A stretch of 64,000 bases of DNA from Alteromonadaceae bacterium 2753L.S.0a.02 (GTDB lineage Bacteria > Pseudomonadota > Gammaproteobacteria > Pseudomonadales > Cellvibrionaceae), in contig VISH01000002.1 of assembly GCA_007827375.1 (NCBI GenBank), forward strand, positions 3,497,001 to 3,561,000. Reading direction: 5' to 3'. The notes beneath the pieces were generated by a model, which was not told the DNA's origin, did not search any database, and saw nothing but the letters and a program-made list of their open reading frames with translations. The translations under genes were made by a program, and so were the position numbers. Below, one piece after another: positions 63,131 to 64,000 of the stretch. Positions within the stretch are counted from its first letter, which is position 1; every line of letters begins with the position of its first letter.

Positions 63131-63460
63131 TCACTGTTTTGGACGCTCAAAACGTTTTCGATAGTGATAGAGACTTGTATTACCACTTTCCAATTCTTCG
63201 TTGAATTCAAAATCGATAGAAAAACTTTTCCCGTAAGCAGCCAGTTTATACAACATTAAATTCCAAACACCCATAGATTCCGTTTGGAAATACCTTTTAA
63301 GCTCAATAACCAGATGATGCAACTCCGAAGAGGCGCTATTAGTGAGCCTATCCCCAGTACTCGCCTCTATATATTCGCCTTTCCAAACGGCTTTATCCAC
63401 CGCGTTATGATCAGCAATTGCACAGGCGGATAATGATAGGTGATCATCTATCGCTCCCAC
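63131..63460 (-). CDS. DUF600/YezG-like immunity-type protein, possibly 5'-truncated
   Basis: A 109-residue product from a GTG. The open frame continues upstream to 63514 and encodes FTKDQEIYTKIGQVLFNE, which looks like the conserved start of YezG-type (DUF600) antitoxin/immunity proteins, yet it contains no ATG, GTG or TTG. The C-terminal part (SMGVWNLMLYKLAAYGKSFSIDFEFNEE) also fits that family. Either a rare start is used, a small frameshift separates it from ATG at 63528, or this is a decayed gene. No toxin gene is seen in the window. Family assignment is tentative. Confidence 0.5.
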   Translation of the reverse strand: MGAIDDHLSLSACAIADHNAVDKAVWKGEYIEASTGDRLTNSASSELHHLVIELKRYFQTESMGVWNLMLYKLAAYGKSFSIDFEFNEELESGNTSLYHYRKRFERPKQ

Positions 63461-63684
63461 TTCGTTGAATAAAACCTGCCCAATTTTTGTGTAGATTTCT
63501 TGATCTTTCGTGAATTAGCAACCCACATGCTTAATAGACTTTCGGAACGCTGGAGCACCGGTTTAGTGTATTTCCCGTTTTATTTATGGTTTTAGCTAGA
63601 TTCGGAGCCTACTCAGAGAGAGCCGTTTTCTTTAGTAATGGAATCGATAGTGGCTTATCGGCTTGTACTTACCAGGATTAACTA
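63461..63684. other. Intergenic region
   Basis: About 220 bp between the immunity-like frame and the last partial gene, AT-rich, including the possible 5' extension of the immunity-like frame (to 63514). I see no terminator or promoter I can support. Confidence 0.4.
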
Positions 63685-64000
63685 TTAATCACCGCGAATA
63701 TCGATGCGTTGCAATTCCTGAATTATTCCACCCTGCAAAACACCTTCTACCAGCTGGTACTTCAAGAGCGCAAATATACGATCTCCCCAAAAAATCGGCC
63801 TTGATGAACCGTACCAATCGTAACAGGAAATCTCACAATCCTCGTCGTTTAACCATATAACGGTTCTGTCACCCTCCAATACGCCTGCAGGTTGCAAAAT
63901 TAATTCGCCGGATACTCGAGTGTAGCGCATATCGGTAAAGTCTTCTGCGTATATATTGTAGCCTTTCGAGTCCTTCTTAACTTCGCCAGACTCATTAAAC
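63685..64000 (-). CDS. C-terminal fragment of an unrecognised protein (possibly beta-propeller)
   Basis: The frame is open to the end of the window, giving about 105 residues of a larger protein. The last part (SSRPIFWGDRIFALLKYQLVEGVLQGGIIQELQRID) has the rhythm of a closing blade of a beta-propeller, with 'WGDRIFAL' typical of such repeats. This is only a resemblance. An internal ATG at 63930 could start an 81-residue protein, but the upstream codons (FNESGEVKKDSKGYNIYAEDFTD) look coding. No function is assigned. Confidence 0.55.
   Translation of the reverse strand, partial: FNESGEVKKDSKGYNIYAEDFTDMRYTRVSGELILQPAGVLEGDRTVIWLNDEDCEISCYDWYGSSRPIFWGDRIFALLKYQLVEGVLQGGIIQELQRIDIRGD

Noticed and set aside
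63035..63259. 74-residue plus-strand frame opposite the immunity-like gene
   Set aside because: Although a weak AAGG precedes it, over half overlaps the immunity-like frame on the other strand and it shows no recognisable features.

Overview
The window reads as ordinary chromosome of a marine gammaproteobacterium, most like Cellvibrionaceae (Saccharophagus/Teredinibacter relatives). This is inferred from gene order and protein style, not from a database search. Several blocks have the order known from Pseudomonas and its relatives: the full division and cell-wall cluster, argC-erpA, thiD-thiE-hemL, and aroQ-accB-accC-prmA-dusB-fis-purH-purD.

Layout. (1) 1-22.7 kb, all minus strand: the dcw cluster from mraZ to ftsZ with no gene missing, then lpxC, an M23 peptidase, secA and a partial argJ. 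A near-consensus promoter lies before mraZ, followed by four GTGG boxes exactly 10 bp apart that look like the MraZ operator. (2) 22.9-28.4 kb, minus: a hybrid histidine kinase, the RNase P RNA gene, erpA, a bactofilin, a coiled-coil membrane protein and argC. (3) 28.5-33.6 kb, plus: a CLC channel/antiporter overlapping hemJ, then a divergent thiD, thiE and hemL. (4) 33.6-42.3 kb: two c-di-GMP-type loci (PilZ with DUF1631, and a LapD-like degenerate GGDEF-EAL receptor beside a lipoprotein), a PfkB sugar/nucleoside kinase, DUF2333 and a PCu(A)C lipoprotein. (5) 42.5-54.2 kb, plus: dsbD, then aroQ-accBC-prmA-DUF3426-dusB-fis-purH-purD, closed by a strong terminator.

(6) 54.2-64 kb is the accessory part. 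It holds a BamE-like secreted protein, a 159-bp MITE-like element, and a two-gene metzincin locus in which the propeptide-like domain and the protease are separate secreted proteins. A lipoprotein esterase follows. Then comes a 146-bp-period tandem array of paired REP palindromes, containing a RAYT transposase nested between two REPs and a complete IS110-type insertion sequence. The end of the window has a B12-binding radical SAM enzyme, a DUF600/YezG-like immunity-type ORF lacking a clear start, and a partial gene.

The most notable observation is the IS110 element at 59959-61156. Its ends reconstruct to an uninterrupted REP with a shared CT (AG on the plus strand) core. Its non-coding upstream region contains four short segments that match the left target, right target, left donor and right donor halves, in the arrangement expected of a bridge RNA. 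The split metzincin/propeptide pair, with a hairpin-plus-T7 element immediately before its ribosome binding site, is the second candidate for follow-up.
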